Source: Morinoia aosen (taxonomy: Eukaryota > Arthropoda > Malacostraca > Amphipoda > Talitridae). Taken from it: 64,000 bases of DNA. The DNA lies in NCBI GenBank assembly GCA_030386875.1, contig JASJYW010000026.1:15270246-15334245 (forward strand). Reading direction: 5' to 3'. Shown one piece after another: positions 12,057-22,862 of the stretch. The notes beneath the pieces were generated by a model that did not search any database, was not told where the DNA came from, and was given only the letters and a program-made list of their open reading frames with translations. The translations under genes were made by a program, and so were the position numbers. Position 1 is the first letter of the stretch; every line of letters starts with the position of its first letter.

Positions 12057-14567
12057 TCATTGGGTGTACAGGGGCACGGCAATTTGATCGGTGTTGAGCT
12101 GCGGTCTATGTTTGGTTATATAAAGGGATTCTAAAATTCTAATATCTGACTCCTGAGCTGATCCTATGATTTCAAAATTATCTATAGAGAACGAATGATT
12201 GGTCTGTTCACAATGATGTCTGGGAGGAGAATGCGGCAAGGATGCTAGAGGCCGGTTTGTTCTGAAGGAACGGCCTATGTGTTGAAAAAATCTGATCTTC
12301 GACTGTTTCTGAGTGCTTCCGATATAAGAACTCTGGCAAGTTCCGCACGTAAATTTATAGACAATATTCGAAAGCAATTCAGAGGGCAGCCTGTCTTTAT
12401 ACCTAAAGAATTTTTTAATCTGGAAGTCATTCTTTAAAGCAAAAATAAAGTCAATCTGGGGGTAAAATTTAGATAGTAATTTCCTGAAATACCTAATCAT
12501 TTCTTCAGATGAGGGGCCTATGTAAGGAAGAGATATGTACACCTTACATTTACTTACTGTGCACAAGGTTTGTTTCGGACGAGAAAATATATTACATAAA
12601 AAATCACGGACAAGCCTGTCAAATAAACCGTGTGGATAGCCGTTGTCAGAAAAAAAAGATTTTAAAAAATCTAATTCGGAAGAAAAGTTGGAGTATGAGG
12701 AGGATAGGTTATATGCACGATGGAGAAGGGTCCGTATTGAATTAAGTTTATAGCGGAAGTGACAGAAACTGAAGAAACTGCAGCCTAACCCAGTAAAAGT
12801 TGGTTTGCGGTATACACTGGAAACGAAACCCTGCTCTGTTCTACTGATATTGAGATCTAAAAAAGGTAATCTATTGTTTTGTTCAGGTTCCATAGTAAAA
12901 TTGATATTCGAATGATACTTATTGATATGATTTAGAAATAACGGAGCATGGGATTCATCTTCAAAGATTACAAATGTGTCATCCAAGTATCTTTTGTAAA
13001 ACACAGGTTTAAAAAAATCAGGGCATTCCTCAAGGTACTTTTGTTCCATATTGCATAAAAAAATGTTAGCAAGAGTAGGCGCGATCGGGTTGCCCATCGA
13101 TAAGCCATCTATTTGTTTATACAGTTTTTGATTAAAAAAGAAATACGTCTCAGTAACTGCTAGTTTCAAGAAATGCATAAAACTCACATTATCAAACCCG
13201 TAAAATAATTGACTAGATGAAAAACACTTATTGCACAACAATTGCAGAGTTTCTACGACTGGGATGTTTGTATACAAAGATTCAACGTCGAAGCTCGCCA
13301 TGAAATGGTTAGATTTGCAAGGAAATTTCACAATATCATTGAAGAACGTATATGAATTCTTTACTGTATATTGATTGGTAGAATACGAGTCAATGAAAGG
13401 AATGAGATATTTTGCTAATTTGAACATAGAGGTATTGAAAGCTGCAAGAATTGGACGTAAAGGAACATTATTTTTATGAACTTTGGCCAGACCGTACAGA
13501 ATTCCAGGAGATGAGCCAGAGGCATACAATTGTTTATAAGTAGTCTCGGAGATTGTGCCCAAGCGTTTAATTTTGTTCAAGAATCTATTAATTTTATCTT
13601 CAAGTCTCACCACTGTATTTAACGGATCTAAGTTAGGCATAAGTTGAAATTTAGTTCCATCGGACAATATATTCATCATTTTTTGCACATAATCCATTTT
13701 ATTCAATAGTACTACGCCTCTACCTTTATCCGGCGAACATACGACAATGGATTCATCCGAACCTAAGTTTTTTAGCGTGGCAATATCAGCCCTACTAAAA
13801 ATTGGAGAAAAAACTCTATTCGCTCTAAAACCATAAAATGCAGCGGATGCCTTCTGTTTGACCAAATTTGCAACTAAGTCAAAATTTCCGTTTTCTACAA
13901 TAGCACACGATTTCAGCACTCTGATGAATTTCTCAATGGACAAAAAATATTTAAAAAAATTTAACTTTCTCACTGGTAGATTGAAATATAAACCAAATGA
14001 CAATAAAAATCTTTCTCTGCGCGACAAAGTACGATTTGAAAAATTGAAAATTACATCATCAGGGTTACATGAAGAGAGTGCGGATTTTACACCTAACTGG
14101 GACAATTTCCTATCGTGAGTCTGCTTCACAGTATCAATATATTTAACGGTTTTACGCTGTACAAACAGTTTAAGACTTGAAAAATCTAATGTACTGACTA
14201 CGGTTGACAAAGAATTTTGAATAGACAACAGTTGGGCTTCCAGTTGTTGAAGTCTGCGCTCCTTCTGTCGGATTTCCTGGTCGAGTAGCTGCTCCTGAAA
14301 CTTCCGGTATGCTTCAGTTTGTTGCAGATATTGCTTATATAGCTTAAAGGCTAGAAATTTTGGCACGACTTGGTACGCCTTGCAGCACACCAGATAGTGT
14401 AGATCCTGCTTAGTTTTCGCCAGTTTTCGTGAACACTGCTCAAATTTTCGAAACCACAAAAGTCCATCTTGGCCATATCTATGACGTAAAATATCAGAAA
14501 TTGGACGATTGGCAGGAAACCTAATTTTTAGTATAAAAAGAAACACAAGGGTCACAATAAAAATCAT
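12057..14567 (-). CDS. PLE RT / GIY-YIG endonuclease (intact)
   Basis: Fifth full minus-strand unit, 836 aa, majority sequence at the protein level. Its upstream neighbour (14759-17269) and the units after that match it, while its downstream neighbour (9355-11865) carries a nonsense codon that this copy lacks. The two mutations in that neighbour therefore arose after the units separated, or were not spread by conversion. Confidence 0.92.
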   Translation of the reverse strand: MIFIVTLVFLFILKIRFPANRPISDILRHRYGQDGLLWFRKFEQCSRKLAKTKQDLHYLVCCKAYQVVPKFLAFKLYKQYLQQTEAYRKFQEQLLDQEIRQKERRLQQLEAQLLSIQNSLSTVVSTLDFSSLKLFVQRKTVKYIDTVKQTHDRKLSQLGVKSALSSCNPDDVIFNFSNRTLSRRERFLLSFGLYFNLPVRKLNFFKYFLSIEKFIRVLKSCAIVENGNFDLVANLVKQKASAAFYGFRANRVFSPIFSRADIATLKNLGSDESIVVCSPDKGRGVVLLNKMDYVQKMMNILSDGTKFQLMPNLDPLNTVVRLEDKINRFLNKIKRLGTISETTYKQLYASGSSPGILYGLAKVHKNNVPLRPILAAFNTSMFKLAKYLIPFIDSYSTNQYTVKNSYTFFNDIVKFPCKSNHFMASFDVESLYTNIPVVETLQLLCNKCFSSSQLFYGFDNVSFMHFLKLAVTETYFFFNQKLYKQIDGLSMGNPIAPTLANIFLCNMEQKYLEECPDFFKPVFYKRYLDDTFVIFEDESHAPLFLNHINKYHSNINFTMEPEQNNRLPFLDLNISRTEQGFVSSVYRKPTFTGLGCSFFSFCHFRYKLNSIRTLLHRAYNLSSSYSNFSSELDFLKSFFSDNGYPHGLFDRLVRDFLCNIFSRPKQTLCTVSKCKVYISLPYIGPSSEEMIRYFRKLLSKFYPQIDFIFALKNDFQIKKFFRYKDRLPSELLSNIVYKFTCGTCQSSYIGSTQKQSKIRFFQHIGRSFRTNRPLASLPHSPPRHHCEQTNHSFSIDNFEIIGSAQESDIRILESLYITKHRPQLNTDQIAVPLYTQ

Positions 14568-14758
14568 CTATTTGCACTCAGACCAGCTGGTTTCGACTTT
14601 TCATTTTCAATGAATGCTTCTGAAACAAAAGGACAAAAATTTTTTTATACACTCAAAATTACAAAGTATTAAAAAAAAACACTTGTAACACTTCATAGGA
14701 AATTTACATGGGTCCTTGTTAAAAAATATATATAAAAAAAAACGAAAACTAAACTAAA

Positions 14759-17269
14759 TCATTGGGTGTACAGGGGCACGGCAATTTGATCGGTGTTGAG
14801 CTGCGGTCTATGTTTGGTTATATAAAGGGATTCTAAAATTCTAATATCTGACTCCTGAGCTGATCCTATGATTTCAAAATTATCTATAGAGAACGAATGA
14901 TTGGTCTGTTCACAATGATGTCTGGGAGGAGAATGCGGCAAGGATGCTAGAGGCCGGTTTGTTCTGAAGGAACGGCCTATGTGTTGAAAAAATCTGATCT
15001 TCGACTGTTTCTGAGTGCTTCCGATATAAGAACTCTGGCAAGTTCCGCACGTAAATTTATAGACAATATTCGAAAGCAATTCAGAGGGCAGCCTGTCTTT
15101 ATACCTAAAGAATTTTTTAATCTGGAAGTCATTCTTTAAAGCAAAAATAAAGTCAATCTGGGGGTAAAATTTAGATAGTAATTTCCTGAAATACCTAATC
15201 ATTTCTTCAGATGAGGGGCCTATGTAAGGAAGAGATATGTACACCTTACATTTACTTACTGTGCACAAGGTTTGTTTCGGACGAGAAAATATATTACATA
15301 AAAAATCACGGACAAGCCTGTCAAATAAACCGTGTGGATAGCCGTTGTCAGAAAAAAAAGATTTTAAAAAATCTAATTCGGAAGAAAAGTTGGAGTATGA
15401 GGAGGATAGGTTATATGCACGATGGAGAAGGGTCCGTATTGAATTAAGTTTATAGCGGAAGTGACAGAAACTGAAGAAACTGCAGCCTAACCCAGTAAAA
15501 GTTGGTTTGCGGTATACACTGGAAACGAAACCCTGCTCTGTTCTACTGATATTGAGATCTAAAAAAGGTAATCTATTGTTTTGTTCAGGTTCCATAGTAA
15601 AATTGATATTCGAATGATACTTATTGATATGATTTAGAAATAACGGAGCATGGGATTCATCTTCAAAGATTACAAATGTGTCATCCAAGTATCTTTTGTA
15701 AAACACAGGTTTAAAAAAATCAGGGCATTCCTCAAGGTACTTTTGTTCCATATTGCATAAAAAAATGTTAGCAAGAGTAGGCGCGATCGGGTTGCCCATC
15801 GATAAGCCATCTATTTGTTTATACAGTTTTTGATTAAAAAAGAAATACGTCTCAGTAACTGCTAGTTTCAAGAAATGCATAAAACTCACATTATCAAACC
15901 CGTAAAATAATTGACTAGATGAAAAACACTTATTGCACAACAATTGCAGAGTTTCTACGACTGGGATGTTTGTATACAAAGATTCAACGTCGAAGCTCGC
16001 CATGAAATGGTTAGATTTGCAAGGAAATTTCACAATATCATTGAAGAACGTATATGAATTCTTTACTGTATATTGATTGGTAGAATACGAGTCAATGAAA
16101 GGAATGAGATATTTTGCTAATTTGAACATAGAGGTATTGAAAGCTGCAAGAATTGGACGTAAAGGAACATTATTTTTATGAACTTTGGCCAGACCGTACA
16201 GAATTCCAGGAGATGAGCCAGAGGCATACAATTGTTTATAAGTAGTCTCGGAGATTGTGCCCAAGCGTTTAATTTTGTTCAAGAATCTATTAATTTTATC
16301 TTCAAGTCTCACCACTGTATTTAACGGATCTAAGTTAGGCATAAGTTGAAATTTAGTTCCATCGGACAATATATTCATCATTTTTTGCACATAATCCATT
16401 TTATTCAATAGTACTACGCCTCTACCTTTATCCGGCGAACATACGACAATGGATTCATCCGAACCTAAGTTTTTTAGCGTGGCAATATCAGCCCTACTAA
16501 AAATTGGAGAAAAAACTCTATTCGCTCTAAAACCATAAAATGCAGCGGATGCCTTCTGTTTGACCAAATTTGCAACTAAGTCAAAATTTCCGTTTTCTAC
16601 AATAGCACACGATTTCAGCACTCTGATGAATTTCTCAATGGACAAAAAATATTTAAAAAAATTTAACTTTCTCACTGGTAGATTGAAATATAAACCAAAT
16701 GACAATAAAAATCTTTCTCTGCGCGACAAAGTACGATTTGAAAAATTGAAAATTACATCATCAGGGTTACATGAAGAGAGTGCGGATTTTACACCTAACT
16801 GGGACAATTTCCTATCGTGAGTCTGCTTCACAGTATCAATATATTTAACGGTTTTACGCTGTACAAACAGTTTAAGACTTGAAAAATCTAATGTACTGAC
16901 TACGGTTGACAAAGAATTTTGAATAGACAACAGTTGGGCTTCCAGTTGTTGAAGTCTGCGCTCCTTCTGTCGGATTTCCTGGTCGAGTAGCTGCTCCTGA
17001 AACTTCCGGTATGCTTCAGTTTGTTGCAGATATTGCTTATATAGCTTAAAGGCTAGAAATTTTGGCACGACTTGGTACGCCTTGCAGCACACCAGATAGT
17101 GTAGATCCTGCTTAGTTTTCGCCAGTTTTCGTGAACACTGCTCAAATTTTCGAAACCACAAAAGTCCATCTTGGCCATATCTATGACGTAAAATATCAGA
17201 AATTGGACGATTGGCAGGAAACCTAATTTTTAGTATAAAAAGAAACACAAGGGTCACAATAAAAATCAT
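14759..17269 (-). CDS. PLE RT / GIY-YIG endonuclease (intact)
   Basis: Sixth full minus-strand unit, 836 aa, no amino-acid differences from the majority copy. The spacer to the next unit is 191 bp and carries the same leader elements (T-rich tract, CAG acceptor-like site, hammerhead-like fold). All RT and endonuclease catalytic residues are present. Confidence 0.92.
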   Translation of the reverse strand: MIFIVTLVFLFILKIRFPANRPISDILRHRYGQDGLLWFRKFEQCSRKLAKTKQDLHYLVCCKAYQVVPKFLAFKLYKQYLQQTEAYRKFQEQLLDQEIRQKERRLQQLEAQLLSIQNSLSTVVSTLDFSSLKLFVQRKTVKYIDTVKQTHDRKLSQLGVKSALSSCNPDDVIFNFSNRTLSRRERFLLSFGLYFNLPVRKLNFFKYFLSIEKFIRVLKSCAIVENGNFDLVANLVKQKASAAFYGFRANRVFSPIFSRADIATLKNLGSDESIVVCSPDKGRGVVLLNKMDYVQKMMNILSDGTKFQLMPNLDPLNTVVRLEDKINRFLNKIKRLGTISETTYKQLYASGSSPGILYGLAKVHKNNVPLRPILAAFNTSMFKLAKYLIPFIDSYSTNQYTVKNSYTFFNDIVKFPCKSNHFMASFDVESLYTNIPVVETLQLLCNKCFSSSQLFYGFDNVSFMHFLKLAVTETYFFFNQKLYKQIDGLSMGNPIAPTLANIFLCNMEQKYLEECPDFFKPVFYKRYLDDTFVIFEDESHAPLFLNHINKYHSNINFTMEPEQNNRLPFLDLNISRTEQGFVSSVYRKPTFTGLGCSFFSFCHFRYKLNSIRTLLHRAYNLSSSYSNFSSELDFLKSFFSDNGYPHGLFDRLVRDFLCNIFSRPKQTLCTVSKCKVYISLPYIGPSSEEMIRYFRKLLSKFYPQIDFIFALKNDFQIKKFFRYKDRLPSELLSNIVYKFTCGTCQSSYIGSTQKQSKIRFFQHIGRSFRTNRPLASLPHSPPRHHCEQTNHSFSIDNFEIIGSAQESDIRILESLYITKHRPQLNTDQIAVPLYTQ

Positions 17270-17460
17270 CTATTTGCACTCAGACCAGCTGGTTTCGACT
17301 TTTCATTTTCAATGAATGCTTCTGAAACAAAAGGACAAAAATTTTTTTATACACTCAAAATTACAAAGTATTAAAAAAAAACACTTGTAACACTTCATAG
17401 GAAATTTACATGGGTCCTTGTTAAAAAATATATATAAAAAAAAACGAAAACTAAACTAAA

Positions 17461-19971
17461 TCATTGGGTGTACAGGGGCACGGCAATTTGATCGGTGTTG
17501 AGCTGCGGTCTATGTTTGGTTATATAAAGGGATTCTAAAATTCTAATATCTGACTCCTGAGCTGATCCTATGATTTCAAAATTATCTATAGAGAACGAAT
17601 GATTGGTCTGTTCACAATGATGTCTGGGAGGAGAATGCGGCAAGGATGCTAGAGGCCGGTTTGTTCTGAAGGAACGGCCTATGTGTTGAAAAAATCTGAT
17701 CTTCGACTGTTTCTGAGTGCTTCCGATATAAGAACTCTGGCAAGTTCCGCACGTAAATTTATAGACAATATTCGAAAGCAATTCAGAGGGCAGCCTGTCT
17801 TTATACCTAAAGAATTTTTTAATCTGGAAGTCATTCTTTAAAGCAAAAATAAAGTCAATCTGGGGGTAAAATTTAGATAGTAATTTCCTGAAATACCTAA
17901 TCATTTCTTCAGATGAGGGGCCTATGTAAGGAAGAGATATGTACACCTTACATTTACTTACTGTGCACAAGGTTTGTTTCGGACGAGAAAATATATTACA
18001 TAAAAAATCACGGACAAGCCTGTCAAATAAACCGTGTGGATAGCCGTTGTCAGAAAAAAAAGATTTTAAAAAATCTAATTCGGAAGAAAAGTTGGAGTAT
18101 GAGGAGGATAGGTTATATGCACGATGGAGAAGGGTCCGTATTGAATTAAGTTTATAGCGGAAGTGACAGAAACTGAAGAAACTGCAGCCTAACCCAGTAA
18201 AAGTTGGTTTGCGGTATACACTGGAAACGAAACCCTGCTCTGTTCTACTGATATTGAGATCTAAAAAAGGTAATCTATTGTTTTGTTCAGGTTCCATAGT
18301 AAAATTGATATTCGAATGATACTTATTGATATGATTTAGAAATAACGGAGCATGGGATTCATCTTCAAAGATTACAAATGTGTCATCCAAGTATCTTTTG
18401 TAAAACACAGGTTTAAAAAAATCAGGGCATTCCTCAAGGTACTTTTGTTCCATATTGCATAAAAAAATGTTAGCAAGAGTAGGCGCGATCGGGTTGCCCA
18501 TCGATAAGCCATCTATTTGTTTATACAGTTTTTGATTAAAAAAGAAATACGTCTCAGTAACTGCTAGTTTCAAGAAATGCATAAAACTCACATTATCAAA
18601 CCCGTAAAATAATTGACTAGATGAAAAACACTTATTGCACAACAATTGCAGAGTTTCTACGACTGGGATGTTTGTATACAAAGATTCAACGTCGAAGCTC
18701 GCCATGAAATGGTTAGATTTGCAAGGAAATTTCACAATATCATTGAAGAACGTATATGAATTCTTTACTGTATATTGATTGGTAGAATACGAGTCAATGA
18801 AAGGAATGAGATATTTTGCTAATTTGAACATAGAGGTATTGAAAGCTGCAAGAATTGGACGTAAAGGAACATTATTTTTATGAACTTTGGCCAGACCGTA
18901 CAGAATTCCAGGAGATGAGCCAGAGGCATACAATTGTTTATAAGTAGTCTCGGAGATTGTGCCCAAGCGTTTAATTTTGTTCAAGAATCTATTAATTTTA
19001 TCTTCAAGTCTCACCACTGTATTTAACGGATCTAAGTTAGGCATAAGTTGAAATTTAGTTCCATCGGACAATATATTCATCATTTTTTGCACATAATCCA
19101 TTTTATTCAATAGTACTACGCCTCTACCTTTATCCGGCGAACATACGACAATGGATTCATCCGAACCTAAGTTTTTTAGCGTGGCAATATCAGCCCTACT
19201 AAAAATTGGAGAAAAAACTCTATTCGCTCTAAAACCATAAAATGCAGCGGATGCCTTCTGTTTGACCAAATTTGCAACTAAGTCAAAATTTCCGTTTTCT
19301 ACAATAGCACACGATTTCAGCACTCTGATGAATTTCTCAATGGACAAAAAATATTTAAAAAAATTTAACTTTCTCACTGGTAGATTGAAATATAAACCAA
19401 ATGACAATAAAAATCTTTCTCTGCGCGACAAAGTACGATTTGAAAAATTGAAAATTACATCATCAGGGTTACATGAAGAGAGTGCGGATTTTACACCTAA
19501 CTGGGACAATTTCCTATCGTGAGTCTGCTTCACAGTATCAATATATTTAACGGTTTTACGCTGTACAAACAGTTTAAGACTTGAAAAATCTAATGTACTG
19601 ACTACGGTTGACAAAGAATTTTGAATAGACAACAGTTGGGCTTCCAGTTGTTGAAGTCTGCGCTCCTTCTGTCGGATTTCCTGGTCGAGTAGCTGCTCCT
19701 GAAACTTCCGGTATGCTTCAGTTTGTTGCAGATATTGCTTATATAGCTTAAAGGCTAGAAATTTTGGCACGACTTGGTACGCCTTGCAGCACACCAGATA
19801 GTGTAGATCCTGCTTAGTTTTCGCCAGTTTTCGTGAACACTGCTCAAATTTTCGAAACCACAAAAGTCCATCTTGGCCATATCTATGACGTAAAATATCA
19901 GAAATTGGACGATTGGCAGGAAACCTAATTTTTAGTATAAAAAGAAACACAAGGGTCACAATAAAAATCAT
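17461..19971 (-). CDS. PLE RT / GIY-YIG endonuclease (intact)
   Basis: Seventh full minus-strand unit, 836 aa, majority sequence. It sits next to the frameshifted unit at 20163-22672. The ATG at 19971 is in the conserved context with the in-frame TAG immediately before it. RT and GIY-YIG domains are complete. Confidence 0.92.
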   Translation of the reverse strand: MIFIVTLVFLFILKIRFPANRPISDILRHRYGQDGLLWFRKFEQCSRKLAKTKQDLHYLVCCKAYQVVPKFLAFKLYKQYLQQTEAYRKFQEQLLDQEIRQKERRLQQLEAQLLSIQNSLSTVVSTLDFSSLKLFVQRKTVKYIDTVKQTHDRKLSQLGVKSALSSCNPDDVIFNFSNRTLSRRERFLLSFGLYFNLPVRKLNFFKYFLSIEKFIRVLKSCAIVENGNFDLVANLVKQKASAAFYGFRANRVFSPIFSRADIATLKNLGSDESIVVCSPDKGRGVVLLNKMDYVQKMMNILSDGTKFQLMPNLDPLNTVVRLEDKINRFLNKIKRLGTISETTYKQLYASGSSPGILYGLAKVHKNNVPLRPILAAFNTSMFKLAKYLIPFIDSYSTNQYTVKNSYTFFNDIVKFPCKSNHFMASFDVESLYTNIPVVETLQLLCNKCFSSSQLFYGFDNVSFMHFLKLAVTETYFFFNQKLYKQIDGLSMGNPIAPTLANIFLCNMEQKYLEECPDFFKPVFYKRYLDDTFVIFEDESHAPLFLNHINKYHSNINFTMEPEQNNRLPFLDLNISRTEQGFVSSVYRKPTFTGLGCSFFSFCHFRYKLNSIRTLLHRAYNLSSSYSNFSSELDFLKSFFSDNGYPHGLFDRLVRDFLCNIFSRPKQTLCTVSKCKVYISLPYIGPSSEEMIRYFRKLLSKFYPQIDFIFALKNDFQIKKFFRYKDRLPSELLSNIVYKFTCGTCQSSYIGSTQKQSKIRFFQHIGRSFRTNRPLASLPHSPPRHHCEQTNHSFSIDNFEIIGSAQESDIRILESLYITKHRPQLNTDQIAVPLYTQ

Positions 19972-20162
19972 CTATTTGCACTCAGACCAGCTGGTTTCGA
20001 CTTTTCATTTTCAATGAATGCTTCTGAAACAAAAGGACAAAAATTTTTTTATACACTCAAAATTACAAAGTATTAAAAAAAAACACTTGTAACACTTCAT
20101 AGGAAATTTACATGGGTCCTTGTTAAAAAATATATATAAAAAAAAACGAAAACTAAACTAAA

Positions 20163-22672
20163 TCATTGGGTGTACAGGGGCACGGCAATTTGATCGGTGT
20201 TGAGCTGCGGTCTATGTTTGGTTATATAAAGGGATTCTAAAATTCTAATATCTGACTCCTGAGCTGATCCTATGATTTCAAAATTATCTATAGAGAACGA
20301 ATGATTGGTCTGTTCACAATGATGTCTGGGAGGAGAATGCGGCAAGGATGCTAGAGGCCGGTTTGTTCTGAAGGAACGGCCTATGTGTTGAAAAAATCTG
20401 ATCTTCGACTGTTTCTGAGTGCTTCCGATATAAGAACTCTGGCAAGTTCCGCACGTAAATTTATAGACAATATTCGAAAGCAATTCAGAGGGCAGCCTGT
20501 CTTTATACCTAAAGAATTTTTTAATCTGGAAGTCATTCTTTAAAGCAAAAATAAAGTCAATCTGGGGGTAAAATTTAGATAGTAATTTCCTGAAATACCT
20601 AATCATTTCTTCAGATGAGGGGCCTATGTAAGGAAGAGATATGTACACCTTACATTTACTTACTGTGCACAAGGTTTGTTTCGGACGAGAAAATATATTA
20701 CATAAAAAATCACGGACAAGCCTGTCAAATAAACCGTGTGGATAGCCGTTGTCAGAAAAAAAAGATTTTAAAAAATCTAATTCGGAAGAAAAGTTGGAGT
20801 ATGAGGAGGATAGGTTATATGCACGATGGAGAAGGGTCCGTATTGAATTAAGTTTATAGCGGAAGTGACAGAAACTGAAGAAACTGCAGCCTAACCCAGT
20901 AAAAGTTGGTTTGCGGTATACACTGGAAACGAAACCCTGCTCTGTTCTACTGATATTGAGATCTAAAAAAGGTAATCTATTGTTTTGTTCAGGTTCCATA
21001 GTAAAATTGATATTCGAATGATACTTATTGATATGATTTAGAAATAACGGAGCATGGGATTCATCTTCAAAGATTACAAATGTGTCATCCAAGTATCTTT
21101 TGTAAAACACAGGTTTAAAAAATCAGGGCATTCCTCAAGGTACTTTTGTTCCATATTGCATAAAAAAATGTTAGCAAGAGTAGGCGCGATCGGGTTGCCC
21201 ATCGATAAGCCATCTATTTGTTTATACAGTTTTTGATTAAAAAAGAAATACGTCTCAGTAACTGCTAGTTTCAAGAAATGCATAAAACTCACATTATCAA
21301 ACCCGTAAAATAATTGACTAGATGAAAAACACTTATTGCACAACAATTGCAGAGTTTCTACGACTGGGATGTTTGTATACAAAGATTCAACGTCGAAGCT
21401 CGCCATGAAATGGTTAGATTTGCAAGGAAATTTCACAATATCATTGAAGAACGTATATGAATTCTTTACTGTATATTGATTGGTAGAATACGAGTCAATG
21501 AAAGGAATGAGATATTTTGCTAATTTGAACATAGAGGTATTGAAAGCTGCAAGAATTGGACGTAAAGGAACATTATTTTTATGAACTTTGGCCAGACCGT
21601 ACAGAATTCCAGGAGATGAGCCAGAGGCATACAATTGTTTATAAGTAGTCTCGGAGATTGTGCCCAAGCGTTTAATTTTGTTCAAGAATCTATTAATTTT
21701 ATCTTCAAGTCTCACCACTGTATTTAACGGATCTAAGTTAGGCATAAGTTGAAATTTAGTTCCATCGGACAATATATTCATCATTTTTTGCACATAATCC
21801 ATTTTATTCAATAGTACTACGCCTCTACCTTTATCCGGCGAACATACGACAATGGATTCATCCGAACCTAAGTTTTTTAGCGTGGCAATATCAGCCCTAC
21901 TAAAAATTGGAGAAAAAACTCTATTCGCTCTAAAACCATAAAATGCAGCGGATGCCTTCTGTTTGACCAAATTTGCAACTAAGTCAAAATTTCCGTTTTC
22001 TACAATAGCACACGATTTCAGCACTCTGATGAATTTCTCAATGGACAAAAAATATTTAAAAAAATTTAACTTTCTCACTGGTAGATTGAAATATAAACCA
22101 AATGACAATAAAAATCTTTCTCTGCGCGACAAAGTACGATTTGAAAAATTGAAAATTACATCATCAGGGTTACATGAAGAGAGTGCGGATTTTACACCTA
22201 ACTGGGACAATTTCCTATCGTGAGTCTGCTTCACAGTATCAATATATTTAACGGTTTTACGCTGTACAAACAGTTTAAGACTTGAAAAATCTAATGTACT
22301 GACTACGGTTGACAAAGAATTTTGAATAGACAACAGTTGGGCTTCCAGTTGTTGAAGTCTGCGCTCCTTCTGTCGGATTTCCTGGTCGAGTAGCTGCTCC
22401 TGAAACTTCCGGTATGCTTCAGTTTGTTGCAGATATTGCTTATATAGCTTAAAGGCTAGAAATTTTGGCACGACTTGGTACGCCTTGCAGCACACCAGAT
22501 AGTGTAGATCCTGCTTAGTTTTCGCCAGTTTTCGTGAACACTGCTCAAATTTTCGAAACCACAAAAGTCCATCTTGGCCATATCTATGACGTAAAATATC
22601 AGAAATTGGACGATTGGCAGGAAACCTAATTTTTAGTATAAAAAGAAACACAAGGGTCACAATAAAAATCAT
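20163..22672 (-). pseudogene. PLE RT / GIY-YIG copy with 1-nt deletion in an A run
   Basis: One A is missing from the poly-A run at 21115-21121 (six instead of seven before tcaggg). The frame opened at 22672 therefore runs out at 21074 after 532 codons, just before the YLDD catalytic motif. The second half (20163-21110) continues in the shifted frame with motif C, motif D and the complete endonuclease. As read, the protein would have no functional RT. The deletion lies in a homopolymer, the commonest long-read error site, so the copy may be intact in the animal. The unit and its 5' spacer together span 2700 bp because the spacer has also lost an A. Confidence 0.88.
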
Positions 22673-22862
22673 CTATTTGCACTCAGACCAGCTGGTTTCG
22701 ACTTTTCATTTTCAATGAATGCTTCTGAAACAAAAGGACAAAAATTTTTTTATACACTCAAAATTACAAAGTATTAAAAAAAACACTTGTAACACTTCAT
22801 AGGAAATTTACATGGGTCCTTGTTAAAAAATATATATAAAAAAAAACGAAAACTAAACTAAA